Assembly (NCBI GenBank): GCA_002286715.1
Contig: NSJX01000053.1
Span: 112,258 to 176,257, forward strand
Length of the DNA stretch: 64,000 nt
Origin: Dentipellis sp. KUC8613
Lineage: Eukaryota > Basidiomycota > Agaricomycetes > Russulales > Hericiaceae
Direction of reading: 5' to 3'
Shown here: piece after piece, positions 48,162 through 59,594 of the stretch
Layout: each line of letters opens with the position of its first letter
Position numbering within the stretch: position 1 is the first letter of the stretch
Made by a program: the position numbers and the translations under genes
Notes under the pieces: generated by a model
Seen by the model: the letters and a program-made list of their open reading frames with translations, nothing else
Told to the model about the DNA's origin: nothing
Databases searched by the model: none

Positions 48162-49732
48162 ATGCTCCCATCCTCGCTCACTCAATTCCTCCTCCCGCTC
48201 CTCGACTACCTCCCCTACACCCCGTCACCGCCACCACCACCCCCAGCCGCGCCACCGCGGCTGCAATTCGAACTGCGGCACGCGCACGCCGTCACGCCCG
48301 ACGCGCATGTGTACTTCTCCGACGTCCCGCCCGTCCGCGCGCAGGCGCACGGCGCGCTCGCGGTGTCCACGCGCCCGGTGCGCACGCACCGGCCCGCGTT
48401 CAACGCGACCGGCCGGTTCTGGCGAGACGTGGATCTGATGACGCTCGGGTGGGACGAGGACGAGGTGCAGGGCCCCGACATCGAGCAGCGCGAGACGCTG
48501 CTCACGCTCGCGAAGATGACGAACAATGCGTATTTCGAGCCGGACGAGAGCGGGTGGTACGATCTCAGCGGGAACTGGTCCACGGTGCGTGCGCTGTGTG
48601 CGACGATCGACGGGCTGAATGCGTATGAATGAACGCCGTGCAGCACAAGCCCGTGGGCTGGGAGCCCGATGCGGACGGCTTCCGCGGGTACGTCTTCGCG
48701 ACGCCGGACAACTCGACCGTCGTGCTCTCCATCAAGGGCACGTCTGCCGCGGTCATCGGCGGGGGCGGCCCGACGACGAAGAAGGACAAGCTGAACGATA
48801 ACCTGCTGTTCAGCTGCTGCTGTGCGCGGGTGGACTGGACGTGGACGACGGTGTGCGGGTGCTACCGCGGCGGGTGGAAGTGCGATCAGGGGTGTCTTGA
48901 GCAGTCGCTCATTGATGATAGTCTGTTCTATCCTACTGGCACGGTGCGTGTGTGTGCGCGGGCTTGTTTCGTGGAGGATTGGGCTGACATAAGGAAAACC
49001 GTGCAGAATCTCTATAATAACCTGACATATATGTACCCGGATTCGAATATCTGGATGATCGGGCACTCGCTCGGGGGCTCTCTTGCGTCGCTGCTTGGTG
49101 CGACATTCGGGATTCCGGTCGTCGCATTCGAGGCACCCGGCGAGAAGCTGGCCGCCCAGAGGCTGCACCTACCGTCACCCGTACGCCTCTAATCCTTCAC
49201 TGCTGATACTGTATAACCTAACCACAATGTCAATCGCTCCACAGCCGTCAACCCAGCACATCACACATGTCTACCACACTGCGGATCCGATCCCGATGGG
49301 CACCTGCAACGGCGTCCTGTCCTCCTGCGCGCTGGGCGGCTACGCTTTGGAAACCCAGTGCGTACCTATGTGTTCAACTTTCTCATCGTTTGGTCTAACG
49401 CAGCTATCTGTGCACGAAGATGTCACCTAGGCGAAGTGATCCTCTACGATACGGTCACGAATCTCTCCTGGGCAGTCGACGTGCGGACACACACGATCGT
49501 CAACATCATCGAGAAGCTCCTCGGTGAGCCGTGGGCCCCCGCTGAAGAAGTCGGACGCCAGGTGCCCGAGGCGCGTCCGCAGGAGGATTGTGTGGTAAGT
49601 ACAGTACACTTCGTCTTCTCAGCCCGAGAGCTATGTCTCACGCAGCCACGTCACGTCAATCAGGACTGCTTCAGCTGGGATTTCGGCGATTACAAGAATG
49701 CCACTTGTGGGTCATCATCATCATCACCATAA
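48162..49732 (+). CDS. ATG15: autophagic-body lipase ATG15
   Basis: Class-3 lipase that degrades autophagic-body membranes in the vacuole. Six exons: 48162-48584, 48644-48943, 49007-49180, 49245-49357, 49420-49594, 49646-49732; 423 aa. The start [20 protein letters not shown] gives a hydrophobic N-terminal segment as in the type-II membrane form. The ATG15 hallmarks follow in order: [14 protein letters not shown], the Cys-rich [10 protein letters not shown] and [14 protein letters not shown], the catalytic elbow [14 protein letters not shown] (Ser ~262), [16 protein letters not shown], then [17 protein letters not shown] and [11 protein letters not shown]. The fourth intron uses an AAG acceptor at 49419 to give ETQCHLGE. 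A short Ser tail ends the protein. Confidence 0.92.
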
Positions 49733-52303
49733 AGCGAGCTTGGACGGACGGATGGATAATGTGTATATGGAATTTGGATTCTGGATTCCGGATCGCTTTC
49801 TTTTGATGCTATGAGGGGATGGGCTGGGATAGATAGAGACCGAGATGGTCAGCAACGTCTTCATGAACGACACGGTCACCTTATTTGTATTATTTAGTAA
49901 CCTCATCATTGCTTGTCAAAGCTGTATAATGTCGTGTTTGCATCTCGTTGCTATGATTTTCTTGGAGTCGTCAGGGCATCTCTTTCTGGATACTCTATAA
50001 CGCTACACACGTTGTCATCTCAAAACGTAGGCCACACAGAGTGCAATTCTCGGAGGGCAACACGTAGGGCGGAATGAACATTGAACTGGAGGCTTCGTTG
50101 CCGAATTTGAGAGCATTGACCTGATACCTACCACACTAGTCAGAATTGCGTGAACCTTGAACATTTAACATCCGCAATGGAAGGAAGGTCTGACGAGAGC
50201 TTCCTCCCTCCACCCCTTGAGATCTTGAGGTCCTGATATAAGTTGGATTTTACTTACGCCATGGGTGCTTGGACGGGGCCGCGGCCTACGATGTCATCGG
50301 TTCCCATGTAACATGTAACGTGTGCGACATTGCCGTTACTGTAAGCGACATACTGTACATACATGACCGCAACGTGGTTAGAAAGCGTGGATCGATCTTC
50401 ATACGATCACCAGATGAGCAACGCGTCACCGTCATGCGGTACATTGCGTCGACGACGATCCTGCTCGACGCCGTACGAGAGCAGCTGCAGAAGAATAGGA
50501 AAACATGAAAATTCAGCTTTTAGACATGGACGGCTACCTCGGTGCGATGGACAGCAAAGAGGGTGTACGGGTTGGCGAATCGGCTCGGAGCCTCCTCAGA
50601 CGTGTGCTGCGAAGCCACGACTATCCGAATGTATCTTGTTGGAGGCGGCCCGAGCGCCTGATCGACTTCTCATGCGCGGGAGAAGGCGAAGTTGCACCTT
50701 CGGTGGGTACGCTGCAAGATCCACTGTATTCTTTTCAGAGACTCGGAAGAGCGAGTTCATTAATGAAGGATGCTGCGCACCCGCTGGAAGCGCAAAGAAC
50801 TTCCTGATCCGCATTCAATTGCAAGCAGCGGCTGGTGTGATCAGGACGTCTTCCGGTGAGTGTGCGATATTCCTGTCTTCCTGCTTGCTTGGCCATAGAA
50901 AAGTTGCGAACCGGAGAGCGGGAGATCTTCGGGTACAGATCTCCTCGAGGCAGCGGTCCTCTCTATTGCCTCAGTCGTAGAACGACGAGCTGGAAGGCCG
51001 GGTTCTGCTTGCTGACTGTATTTCGGGATCGCTCGCGATCGCTGGTAGTGGAAGTACACCTCGAGGCGATCGGCCTGGTTCTACCGAAAGGCCCCCATCT
51101 ACGTTCGCATGCGAATACCGCCGTTCCTCGAGGGGGCTCGGGAGCAGTGGGCACAGATAAACCCAAAACGTTGTCAGCACGAAACTGCAAACACAACACG
51201 AGGCGAGAGGACCCAGCCTAAAACACAAAACCTATATAATCGGCAGCACGGCACTGGGCCTACGTCAGCGATGATCACTCACTGAACGCGTCTGAGATCA
51301 TGGCCACCCAAGCGCGTATGCATTGTGACCTGTGAATGCCCAGCGAGAAGCAGCACACATACCATACGCATGAAGGCAAGACTCACCACGAGGCCGAGCT
51401 CTCCCTATCATCGCGCATCCCATTGGGCGTCCACAGCTTCTTTCGCTGCCGCCGAGTGCCTGTTTCCGCCCGAGCTGCTGACGCACGTCAAACGCCCGCC
51501 GGGCGAAGCAGCGGACGCGCCTCGCGGGCATCATGAGGATCGCTTGCCTGCGTCCAGAGTCGCTGAAACTCGGGAGACGCAGCCCTCGAGCGCCTAGGCG
51601 CGGCTCGGCGGGTCGGCGCAGGAGACGAAGCGCTGCAGTTGGCAAGGCGGTTGCGCCATTGACACGCATTTTTCCGTCGGACGTCTCCGAGGCGTACGGC
51701 ACGTACGTTGCCGTCTCGACGGGCGATATCAGGTGCATGCACGACGAGCGACGCTGCGTACCGTGGAACGAAGGGACTTGGGCAGGTCGAGAAAGCGCAG
51801 GGGGGTGGAGGCAAATTGTCTAAATGTGCAGAAAGTAAAGCGTCCGAGTCATCCGCGTCTTCGAAATGCGGGGTAAGGGACATGTGGCGGAGGAAATGAA
51901 ATGGTTGTGTCATGCGGGCCAAGCTGCCGGAGACTTCGTCAAGACTCGGCGGCGGGTGGTTGCTAAACACGGCGTGGAGCGTGTGAATGCGGTCGAGGAT
52001 GGAGTGTGCTTGGTAGAGAATGGAGGGGTTGGGGCAGAGCGAATGGACGGGTGGAGTGGAAGGCGAAAGGATCCACGGCGAAAGAAAGAGGAAAGGCGCG
52101 GCTGGGAGGAGGAGAAAGGTGCAGGATCTGAAGAAAAGAGATGCGGTACGTAATGGAGAGAGACACGTGAGGAGGATGAGGAGTATGTAAGTCGAGAGAT
52201 CGAGAGCGGCGGGATCGCATACTTATAGATCACCCTCGTCTGACCGAGCCCACCTCCTCCCACCATCATCCGTACCTGTCCTCAACGCTTATATATCCCA
52301 ACC
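49733..52303. other. 2.6-kb region with no firm gene
   Basis: Frames on + around 50269-50980 (up to 205 aa, in different frames) lack motifs and clean splice joins. The only candidate kept is the minus-strand ORF at 51488-51913, listed separately. On the minus strand, TATAAGTATG near 52214 followed by a CT-rich stretch looks like a core promoter and leader for that ORF. Confidence 0.4.
51488..51913 (-). CDS. possible small protein, weak
   Basis: The frame is open from about 52090 to 51488; the first ATG is 51913 (MTQPFHFLRHMSLTPHFEDA), giving 141 aa. Upstream in the same frame, the translation before that ATG also looks protein-like (SILDRIHTLHAVFSNHPPPS), so a start in an unseen upstream exon is possible. 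The C-terminal half is Arg/Ala-rich and less convincing. No family recognised. It may be a remnant. Confidence 0.25.
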   Translation of the reverse strand: MTQPFHFLRHMSLTPHFEDADDSDALLSAHLDNLPPPPCAFSTCPSPFVPRYAASLVVHAPDIARRDGNVRAVRLGDVRRKNACQWRNRLANCSASSPAPTRRAAPRRSRAASPEFQRLWTQASDPHDAREARPLLRPAGV

Positions 52304-53120
52304 ATGGCTGCTCAAAATTCCTCCCCCAACAACCCCGACTTCCACAAGTCCGCTCCTATCCCCATCAGCACAGGCTCGCGCCGTCGCGCCATGTCTGTGT
52401 CCTCAACCGACAGCTCCCCTAGCTCTCCTCCTATCCAGACCCCAGTGTCCGCCTACCCACCAAAGGTGTCCACCGCCTCGCCATCGACGTCCCCGCTCCT
52501 CTCCTATTTCATGGGCTCGTCCCCCACCAAAACGAACGCCACTTTCCCTCTCAGACGGCCGACCGCGGCACCGGTGTTCGAAGGTGGATACACCGTCCTC
52601 GTGTTGCTTTTCCCAGCTCTAAATTTCTGCTCGTTATTGCAGATGATGAGGGCCAGGACGTAGAAGTACCTGCACCCCTCGCAGGCCACCACCGCCGGGC
52701 AACCACAGCCTTGGCGGGCAACGGCCGCTTTGCGCAGCAACAGGTTCCGCCCCCTTCGGTGGCCCAGTCCCAGCAGCAAGAGCGCGGAGTCGGCGTTCTG
52801 CGCCGGCTCTCTCTTGGCGGCAGTTTTGGCAGGGTTCGTCTTCTTCCTTCCCCTGACTCCGACTCGTACGACAATCTGACACGCCCTTATTATAGCCCAC
52901 CCTCCCACCTGTGCAGCGGACCATGTCCCCGCCCCCGCCGATGGCGCCGCCCCCGTCCGCCGTGTCGCCCTCGACGACCAACGGCCCCCCCCTCCCCGCG
53001 TCTCCGATGCGCAAGACGCGGCGCAGCGCGACAGTCAGCGCGCGCTCCCCGGACCGGCGCCGCGCGCCGTCCCCCATGGGCGAGCGCATTCTCAAGGGGC
53101 ACTTCGACGGCTTCAACTAG
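52304..53120 (+). CDS. small Ser/Pro-rich protein with conserved C-terminal motif
   Basis: Three exons: 52304-52583, 52643-52833, 52896-53120; 231 aa. It is mostly disordered and Ser/Pro-rich. Two blocks look conserved-type: RRLSLGGSFGRP, which contains a PKA-like RRLS, and the end SPMGERILKGHFDGFN. I recall similar short proteins across fungi ending in MGERILKGHFDGF, without a function. An additional RRRAMS lies near residue 27. Splice frames are clean. A phospho-regulated adaptor role is possible but is inference only. Confidence 0.78.
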
Positions 53121-54803
53121 ACGCAGCCGACGCCCTCCTGTCCCGGTCCACCCCCGCTTCGCACCTCTCATCCGGTTTCGCTTTCACTTTCGCGCACGGC
53201 CCCCCTGCCACATTCACATTCGCTTTTCTTTGTTTCCATGTTGTAACCTAACTTATACCATACCTTGCGCCCACGCGCGCTGTACCAGTACGCTACTCTT
53301 ATCGCCGGTTAATATGCCAGAGGTCACGGAAGGATCCCCCGGGCGCGCTCCGCGGAGGCGGGCGCGGGCCGAGGAGGCCTGGAGGAAGATGTACCAATGT
53401 TTGTATATTATTGGCAAATTCCAAACAGACAGACAGATTTTGGCATCGTGCGTGTGGTGGCTAGTGGGTTGCAAGGTCCTGAGAGGGGGCCGCTGTCTTC
53501 AACGTGGTACAGCGGGAACTTGTCGCTTTGGGTTGAGCTTGTTTTATTTCACTTACGACTTGGACTGACAGGATCACACTAATATAATTCCCTAAAGCTA
53601 AAAACCTTGCAGGCGGACGTTGTGGCACAAGTCGCTCACCTCCATCTTCCATCGCAACTACAGCCTCCGGGCCTTCCATAACTTCAAACACGAGCACAAG
53701 ATGGAAGTCCAGACTTCAAGCTTCAAGCTTCACGAACCACATACAGTACGCATGCTCCCCTCCAGCCTGGGCCAGATCTCCTATACCTTCTCTCCCAAGT
53801 CCACCGATCCAAACCCTGCTTTGCTTCTCGATCTCCCATAAGTATCCGAACTTTGATTGAACGCCCCCCAATTGCCCCCGCTCACACGACACGACACGAC
53901 ATCCGAGAACCTGATGGCCACACACCACACCACACCACACCACACCGCACGCTGCCTGCCCAACACGAAGTCCGAACACCCGCCTTCTTCTTCTGCAGGC
54001 ACGGTCGCCGAGGTTCTCCCCGGCCGCAACCGCAATCTGCAACCCGTAACATTCAGCAAACGCCTGTCAATGGGCCCGCACCGGTCGTCCGAGCGAAGCG
54101 CTACCGGGCTCTCGTATCGGTGCACTCTGAATCCTGGCCTTACCAGACCAGCTCGAAGGCCCGCGGCGTGCGGCTGCTGATAGCCACGGCTTACGATGAT
54201 TCGGGCCCGCTTTCGCATTCGCTGCGCATGCTCATTATAAACGTGCACGACGCACTCGAAGGGCTCCCGGACGCGTGTCGTCGGCTCCGTACGGTTGGTC
54301 TCTACTTCCCGTCATGCCGCCTGTGGGGCCGGCGGGCGGGCGGGAACTCGATGGTCGATTGCGTCTGGCCGGTGCGCAGCGTGGTGCGGGTGCGGATACG
54401 GGAGCGGGTGTGGCGATCGAGGGTACGCTGGCTGCCTTGGATCTAATGGGTGTTGTTATCTTGGTGGTGGCTATCGTGATATCAGCTGGCTCATGCTCGG
54501 AAGCAGGGTGATGGTGGCGGAGTGGTGGATAAGATTCAATCGTTTCGGGTGCAGTGGTATCAGTGACTGAGAGTGTATGGGTTTTGTTTGTTGGCAGGGC
54601 ATAAAACTATGGGTATATTATCGCTGCTGGGGGCGAGCAAATCGTCGTTATTGGTCTGCGTCGTATCGCAGTGACCAGGCGACGTGCACGAGACGACCGG
54701 AGCACACATCCGCATACACGGGTCCGGCGTACGGTCACCGTCGCTCCGCGCAACCGCAAACCTACAGTACACCACACCTCCCGGCCCCGCCTCCAGCCCA
54801 AGC
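53121..54803. other. 1.7-kb region, no firm gene
   Basis: Several + frames (e.g. 53620-53841 and 53853-54446) contain exon-like stretches bounded by plausible splice sites, but I could not chain them into one protein or link them to a family. A fragmented or diverged gene is possible. Confidence 0.35.
53884..53947. repeat. simple repeats (acacg)n and (cacac)n
   Basis: Short tandem runs: acacgacacgacacgac at about 53884-53900 and cacaccacaccacaccacac at about 53920-53945. Low complexity; no further meaning seen. Confidence 0.7.
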
Positions 54804-55465
54804 TCACACTTCAAGCCGAACAAGCACAGGCCGGGGCCGCCGCTTGCGACCGCGACCGCTGCAGCTGCTCCCGCGGCTCGCGATCCGCAGCGCAGGCAGC
54901 AGCGCAGCCTGCTGCGCGATGTCGCCGCAGAGCCACCCCTTTCCGCGCATGGACCGGAGGCACTCCATGATCCAGCTGCGGCAGTTCCAGCCCGGGCCTT
55001 TCGGGTGCGGGCGGTTCGCCCTGAGCATCTGCGTACAGTAGAAGCCACGGACCACCATGCATCAGCATCCAAGCTCACAAGTCAGAAAACGCCTTCGCCA
55101 GCCTAGACAGCGACAGCACGGACCTCGCGCAGCTCGTCGACCTCGCGCGCGCGCACGGCGCCCACCACGACGCCCCCGAGACACCGCGGCGACGCGCGCA
55201 CCGCGTCGTGCGCGCACTCGTGCAGGCGCCACACGACGCCGCGCCCGTCGCTGTAGAGGCGGTCGATCGCCTGGAAGCTGGGCCCGCGCTGCCGCCGGCG
55301 GTCCGTGAGCACGAAGAGCGCCCAGTGCAGGTGCTCCTCCGTGCCGACGCCGAAGGAGGCGCGTTGGTATTGGACGATGGCGATTGGGTGCTTGTGCTCG
55401 TCGCGGTGAGGGAATGTGAGCGGGAGGTTGAGGTTAAAGCTGAGGAGAGAGCGGAGCTTGTCCAT
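54804..55465 (-). CDS. small basidiomycete protein with HWALFV / RSWIMECL blocks
   Basis: Tentative model from 55465 downward: 55465-55124 and 55028-54804; 188 aa. The first exon reads EEHLHWALFVLTDRR, then FQAIDRLYSDGRGVVWRLHE. The second has GWNCRSWIMECLRSMRGKGW. Together these match a family of small proteins I recall as common in agaricomycetes and of unknown function. The junction is uncertain: the modelled donor is GTCCGT. A better GTGAGC donor lies about 43 nt further on, but using it requires a +1 shift past an in-frame TAG (near 55104). This may be a sequencing indel, a missed small intron or an early pseudogene lesion. Confidence 0.55.
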
Positions 55466-55883
55466 GTGGGCAGGGGGGAGTGGGTGCTCAGCCGTTCTGG
55501 GTGATCATTGGTTCGAAGGAGGGTTCAACGATCGCGAAGGTACAAGGTACGAATTCATGCTTCTTGAATCAATTTTGTCACGTGATCGCGTCGCATACCG
55601 CGCTTTCAAGTTCACGCTTCCTCGTTTTCCTCAGGTTCCGGTCCCTTTCCATTGAAAAAAGTGCTTGGTCTGTAGGAGTTCACGCTTCAGTGGATTTTTC
55701 GTTGCGAAGAAGCAGAATATATTTGCTCACGACACAGTCGTCGTGATAGGCGACCGGCCTCAAGATCAGGTAAAATATGAGCATACTATACAGATGTAAA
55801 TGTGGAAGAAACTGAGTGCATGGAGTGACAAGAAAAGAACACAATATGATACAATATGCATGAGGGAAATTGAAGTGAGACGA
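55466..55883. other. intergenic, GMC1 3' side to small-protein promoter
   Basis: About 420 bp, AT-rich, no gene seen. Confidence 0.5.
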
Positions 55884-58745
55884 TCATCGACGAAGCGCAT
55901 CTTTAATCAAATCAGCCGCCTTCTCTCCAACTGCAATGGCAGGACCAGCCTGCGCGACTCCAGCATCAGCGAAAGGACGAACATGTACAAACAATATGCA
56001 ATAAAAGCTCACCGTATGTCCAGAGGGTATCTCCGGGAACACGCTCGCGTCCGCAATCCGCAGACCCTGAACGCCGTACACCCGCAAATACGGATCGACG
56101 ACGCCGCCCTCGCTGCGCGGCGCCATGCGTGCGGTGGACGTGGGGTGATACAGCGTAGCGATGTGCGCGCGGATGTATTTCTCGAGCTCGTCGTCGGATG
56201 CGTGAACGAGGTGGTGTCCGTAGTGCTGGTCGTATTCGGGATCGTGCTCCAGGACCTTGGAGAGCGGCGGAGCATCGGCGATGTTGGATACGATGCGCAT
56301 GGCGCGAAGTAAGACTTCCATGTCGTGCTTGGTGCTGATGTAGCTGTGTGAAAATGAAAGTGGTGAGACCTGTTCGCCGACAGATGAGACATAGATAATT
56401 ACTTCGGTATGATCAAAGGAGCATCGAAGGCGTCGCTGGATTTCAAGCTAATGCTGCCCACGCTCGTCGGCCTGCAGAAACGGGTTCATATCCAAGAAAG
56501 AGCGAATATTCAGGACACCCAGCGCACCTGAGAAGAACGGCACATATATTCATCGAAGCAGACTCGGGTAGTTTCACGAGTCCGGAGGCTTGGAATCCAA
56601 TGGGCGATGTGAAGATTTCGATGTCAGGCGCCCCGGGACCAGAAGTGGTATCCTCTGGTTTCACGCCATCCTGTCCAAAGAAACTCGGGTCATCGGAGCG
56701 GAGGAAGGCGCCTGCTTCTGCGATCTGAAACGGCGTCAGACGTTGCTGAGACATGTCAATATGAGAGAAAAGAAAACTTACATTTGTCGTCAACGGACCT
56801 GTGCCGAAGAGCTTGTACTGCGCAATGCCCTTTGCTATCTTGAAGCGGTCAGCGAATGTCTTGGGTCGTCGCAGGTAGGTCAGGCCTTCTGAATTGCTGT
56901 TCTCGCGGAAGGTGACATTGACAGATGGGTGGTCCCGTAGGTGAGCACCGACACCAGGCAGCTCTGCAATGATGGGAATCTGGTGTTGACGCAGCTGTTC
57001 GGCAGGACCTATTCCCGACAAGAGTAGAATCTGGGGGGAAAAATATTCGGTCGTTCTCTAGATCCACAATTTAGAAATTACGGTGCTTACATGTGGCGTA
57101 TGCACAGCGCCGGCACTGTGATAAGAGTACGGTGTCGTCAGATGTAAATGCCGTATTTGATATTTGAGAGTAGGAAAGTGCACCTACGCGAGAATCACCT
57201 CTTTCTTTGCTTTTACTCGAGTACGAGGTAGGCCAGGACCAGACGAAAACTCAACACCAACAGCGCGGGGTTCCTCGCCACTTTCATCAAAGACAATCTT
57301 TGTGACTGTTGCCTTGATGGTCACTGTGAGATTCGGACGGCTAAGGACATCGCTAGTTAGGTATGCCGACTCCGTGGTGACTCGTTTGCCCTTCTTCATG
57401 AACGTCACTGGAGCAGGCAGATAGGCACGTCAGCATTGTAAACAACACACGGGCAACTTGATCACTCACTGAACTATCGATAGTACCAATATGTCGACCG
57501 AACGCCTTAGCGAACCGATGGTATGAGAATACGTGCGATGAACGGACCTTTGCAACACCGATGGTCCCCTTGGCAGTATTCAAGTCGGAAATTCTGGAAA
57601 ATCCCACTCGTTCACAGGAGTCAATGAATCTCCCGGTGAGCCCGGATTTGTGTCCGTCGAACCCGACTACACAGGTTTCAGGAATTTATCATCCATGGAT
57701 GAATTTGCAGAATGAGAAAACGCCACGAACCGTCAACCTTTCCATCCTGACCTCCGTGCTCCGATAAATCGATATCTGGATACGTATCGCTGGGGTTATA
57801 TCTTTGGAACCTCTTAAGATACCTATCGCTAGAATGAGACGCGTTCCATTATATGACCTTGATAGCTTACTTCTGGAACTGCGGATAAGCCCAGTCATCA
57901 GCGCCGTCGGCGCCCTGCTGCAGCTTCGCCCATTCATCGTAGTCCTGAGGACTTCCTAGATGAAAGCTATGCTTCAGTTAGACTAGAATCCCACAATTAA
58001 GCAGAGATCATTCTACATCGACGCATTCATTGAGGAACCTAGAAAATGCTTATCAGAACCAGGATATATCATCAACAATTACATATGCTTACATCCTCCC
58101 AGCATCTTTGCTGTTCAACAATCCGACACTTAATGTGAGAATACGACAATAGTATCAATAGGAACGTACCACGCGGCCAGTAGTGCGCCTGTCCATTTGT
58201 TCCTTCGTCGGGTTGTGTTAGCAGGTTGAAGATATGCTCCTTCCCACCGAAGAACTTGGAATATCCCGATGGAATGCGCGAGAACTGCAACCCCAGCGCA
58301 CTGAAATAGCACCGACTATTGAAGTTCTACTTCCAGACACATGACATGAGAAACGCACCTTCCGCCGGCTTCGATCAACAGAACGCGGACAGACGGGTCC
58401 TCGCTTAGGCGCGCCGCAAGCACGCAGCCAGCTGTGCCTTCGAACGCAGACGTGTCAGTCAAACAACAATGGATACGAGACGAACAAGAACTCACCTCCA
58501 CCAACGATGATAACGTCGTACTCGTCATACTCATAGCCCACAGTCAGAACCTGCCGTTTGGCTGCATCGTACTCTGCAAGCAGCTCGGCGCTAGCACCAT
58601 TAGGACCGCGGCGTGAAAGTCGAAACGCAAGAGCTAAAATTAAGGCCGAAGCCCCGAGACGGATTTGGGCAGGGTGCCTTCGAAGTATCGCAAAGACTGT
58701 GAAGGTAGTGAGAGCGGCCGAAATGATAGTGGAAACGCGCGGCAT
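55884..58745 (-). CDS. GMC oxidoreductase 1 (AA3, aryl-alcohol-oxidase-like), N-terminal anchor
   Basis: Sixteen exons from 58745 downward: 58745-58496, 58437-58359, 58315-58170, 58110-58093 (18 nt), 58038-58023 (16), 57966-57871, 57822-57731, 57666-57548, 57473-57470 (4), 57407-57188, 57115-57091 (25), 57030-56782, 56724-56528, 56471-56403, 56343-56013, 55949-55884; 658 aa. FAD-binding motif GGGTAGCVLAARLSED, GMC signature 2 AAGAVHTPHILLLSGIGPAE. The catalytic pair is His ~593 (YHPTSTARM) and His ~636 (PSGHT), 43 residues apart as in aryl-alcohol oxidase. It starts MPRVSTIISAALTTFTVFAI with two hydrophobic stretches instead of a cleavable signal, so it may be membrane-anchored. Likely oxidises an alcohol with oxygen or a quinone as acceptor; substrate unknown. 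Confidence 0.87.
57470..57473 (-). other. 4-nt microexon of GMC1
   Basis: Minus strand reads CGATAG, TTCA, GTGAGT. Without it the upstream exon (ending GVAK, phase 0) would run into TGA at the next exon. With it the protein reads GVAK-F-M-TFMKKGKRVTTE. The equivalent in GMC2 is at 61579-61582. Confidence 0.7.
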
Positions 58746-58933
58746 CTCCAGTTCAGACCAAGTTCCTCTGTGACGTGCGCGACGCAGGTATCAATATGTG
58801 AGGGCGTTGCCCAAGCTATCGCGGGCAACTGAAATCACGACAAGCTGACGAGTAAGAGGGGATGATGAAGGCCGTTTTATATACTGGAGCGCGCTACGGA
58901 GGTCTCGAACTGGCTCAGACTTGGTTAGGGACA

Positions 58934-58940
58934 GGTGACT
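58934..58940. repeat. left 7-bp target-site duplication (GGTGACT)
   Basis: GGTGACT abuts the left end of the fold-back element; the same seven bases follow its right end at 59768-59774. Confidence 0.75.
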
Positions 58941-59124
58941 CTCAGTAAAAACGGTTAGTCAACAAATTTGATGAAATTGACTTCCAATTGACGTTTTGTG
59001 GACTTATACCCTCCTCAGTGACTACGAAATTGACTAGATTTGATTGTCGAATTCATTTCCGGGGGGCTGTGTTGATGTACTATTCGGGATTGCCGAGGCG
59101 GAAAAGCAGCGCTTAAAATAAAAA

Positions 59125-59207
59125 GCATTGAGAGCGAGAATCGAACGCAGAGCCTCGAGAGTGTGGCACAGTGAGACAGGCAGCAACAGCCGCTAGGCCA
59201 TACTGCT
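59125..59207 (-). other. tRNA-like (Pol III promoter-like) module, left arm
   Basis: On the minus strand: A-box-like TGGCCTAGCGGC, then about 40 nt later B-box-like CGTTCGATTCT, then a T-run (TTTTTATTTT) as for Pol III termination. It is the inverted copy of the right-arm module. No proper acceptor stem pairs, so it is not a functional tRNA gene. Confidence 0.6.
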
Positions 59208-59502
59208 GATACTTAGACACAAATAAACCTGTATATGTAGTGTAAATGCGCACTTGGGACCGAATTTTTCCTCTAAGTCAAGTATTCCGTAGTGCTGAAG
59301 GTACCGTAGTCTTTCGAACTGCAACAGATGTCGAAAATACGGATTCAGCAGAGATATCTCTCTCACATGCTTGATTGCTTCTATGTCGTAGCTCAACGAC
59401 ATTTTGAAGGTGCAATGCCAAGTGCTTGACTTAAAGGAAAAATTCGGTTCCTAAGTGCGCATTTACACTACATATACAGGTTTATTTGTGTCTAAGTATC
59501 AG

Positions 59503-59594
59503 CAGTATGGCCTAGCGGCTGTTGCTGCCTGTCTCACTGTGCCACACTCTCGAGGCTCTGCGTTCGATTCTCGCTCTCAATGCTTTTTATTTTA
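59503..59594 (+). other. tRNA-like (Pol III promoter-like) module, right arm
   Basis: A-box-like TGGCCTAGCGGC at about 59508-59519, B-box-like CGTTCGATTCT at about 59561-59571, T-rich terminator-like TTTTTATTTT from about 59584. The spacing between boxes is in the normal range for tRNA-derived promoters. The ends do not form a clean acceptor stem, as in tRNA-derived SINEs. Confidence 0.6.

Noticed and set aside
53600..54600. Velvet-family regulator
   Set aside because: None of the velvet core motifs could be found in any frame.
59503..59594. Functional tRNA gene
   Set aside because: A and B boxes are good but the ends do not form an acceptor stem, and an identical copy lies in the other arm. 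It is better read as a tRNA-derived promoter in a repeat.
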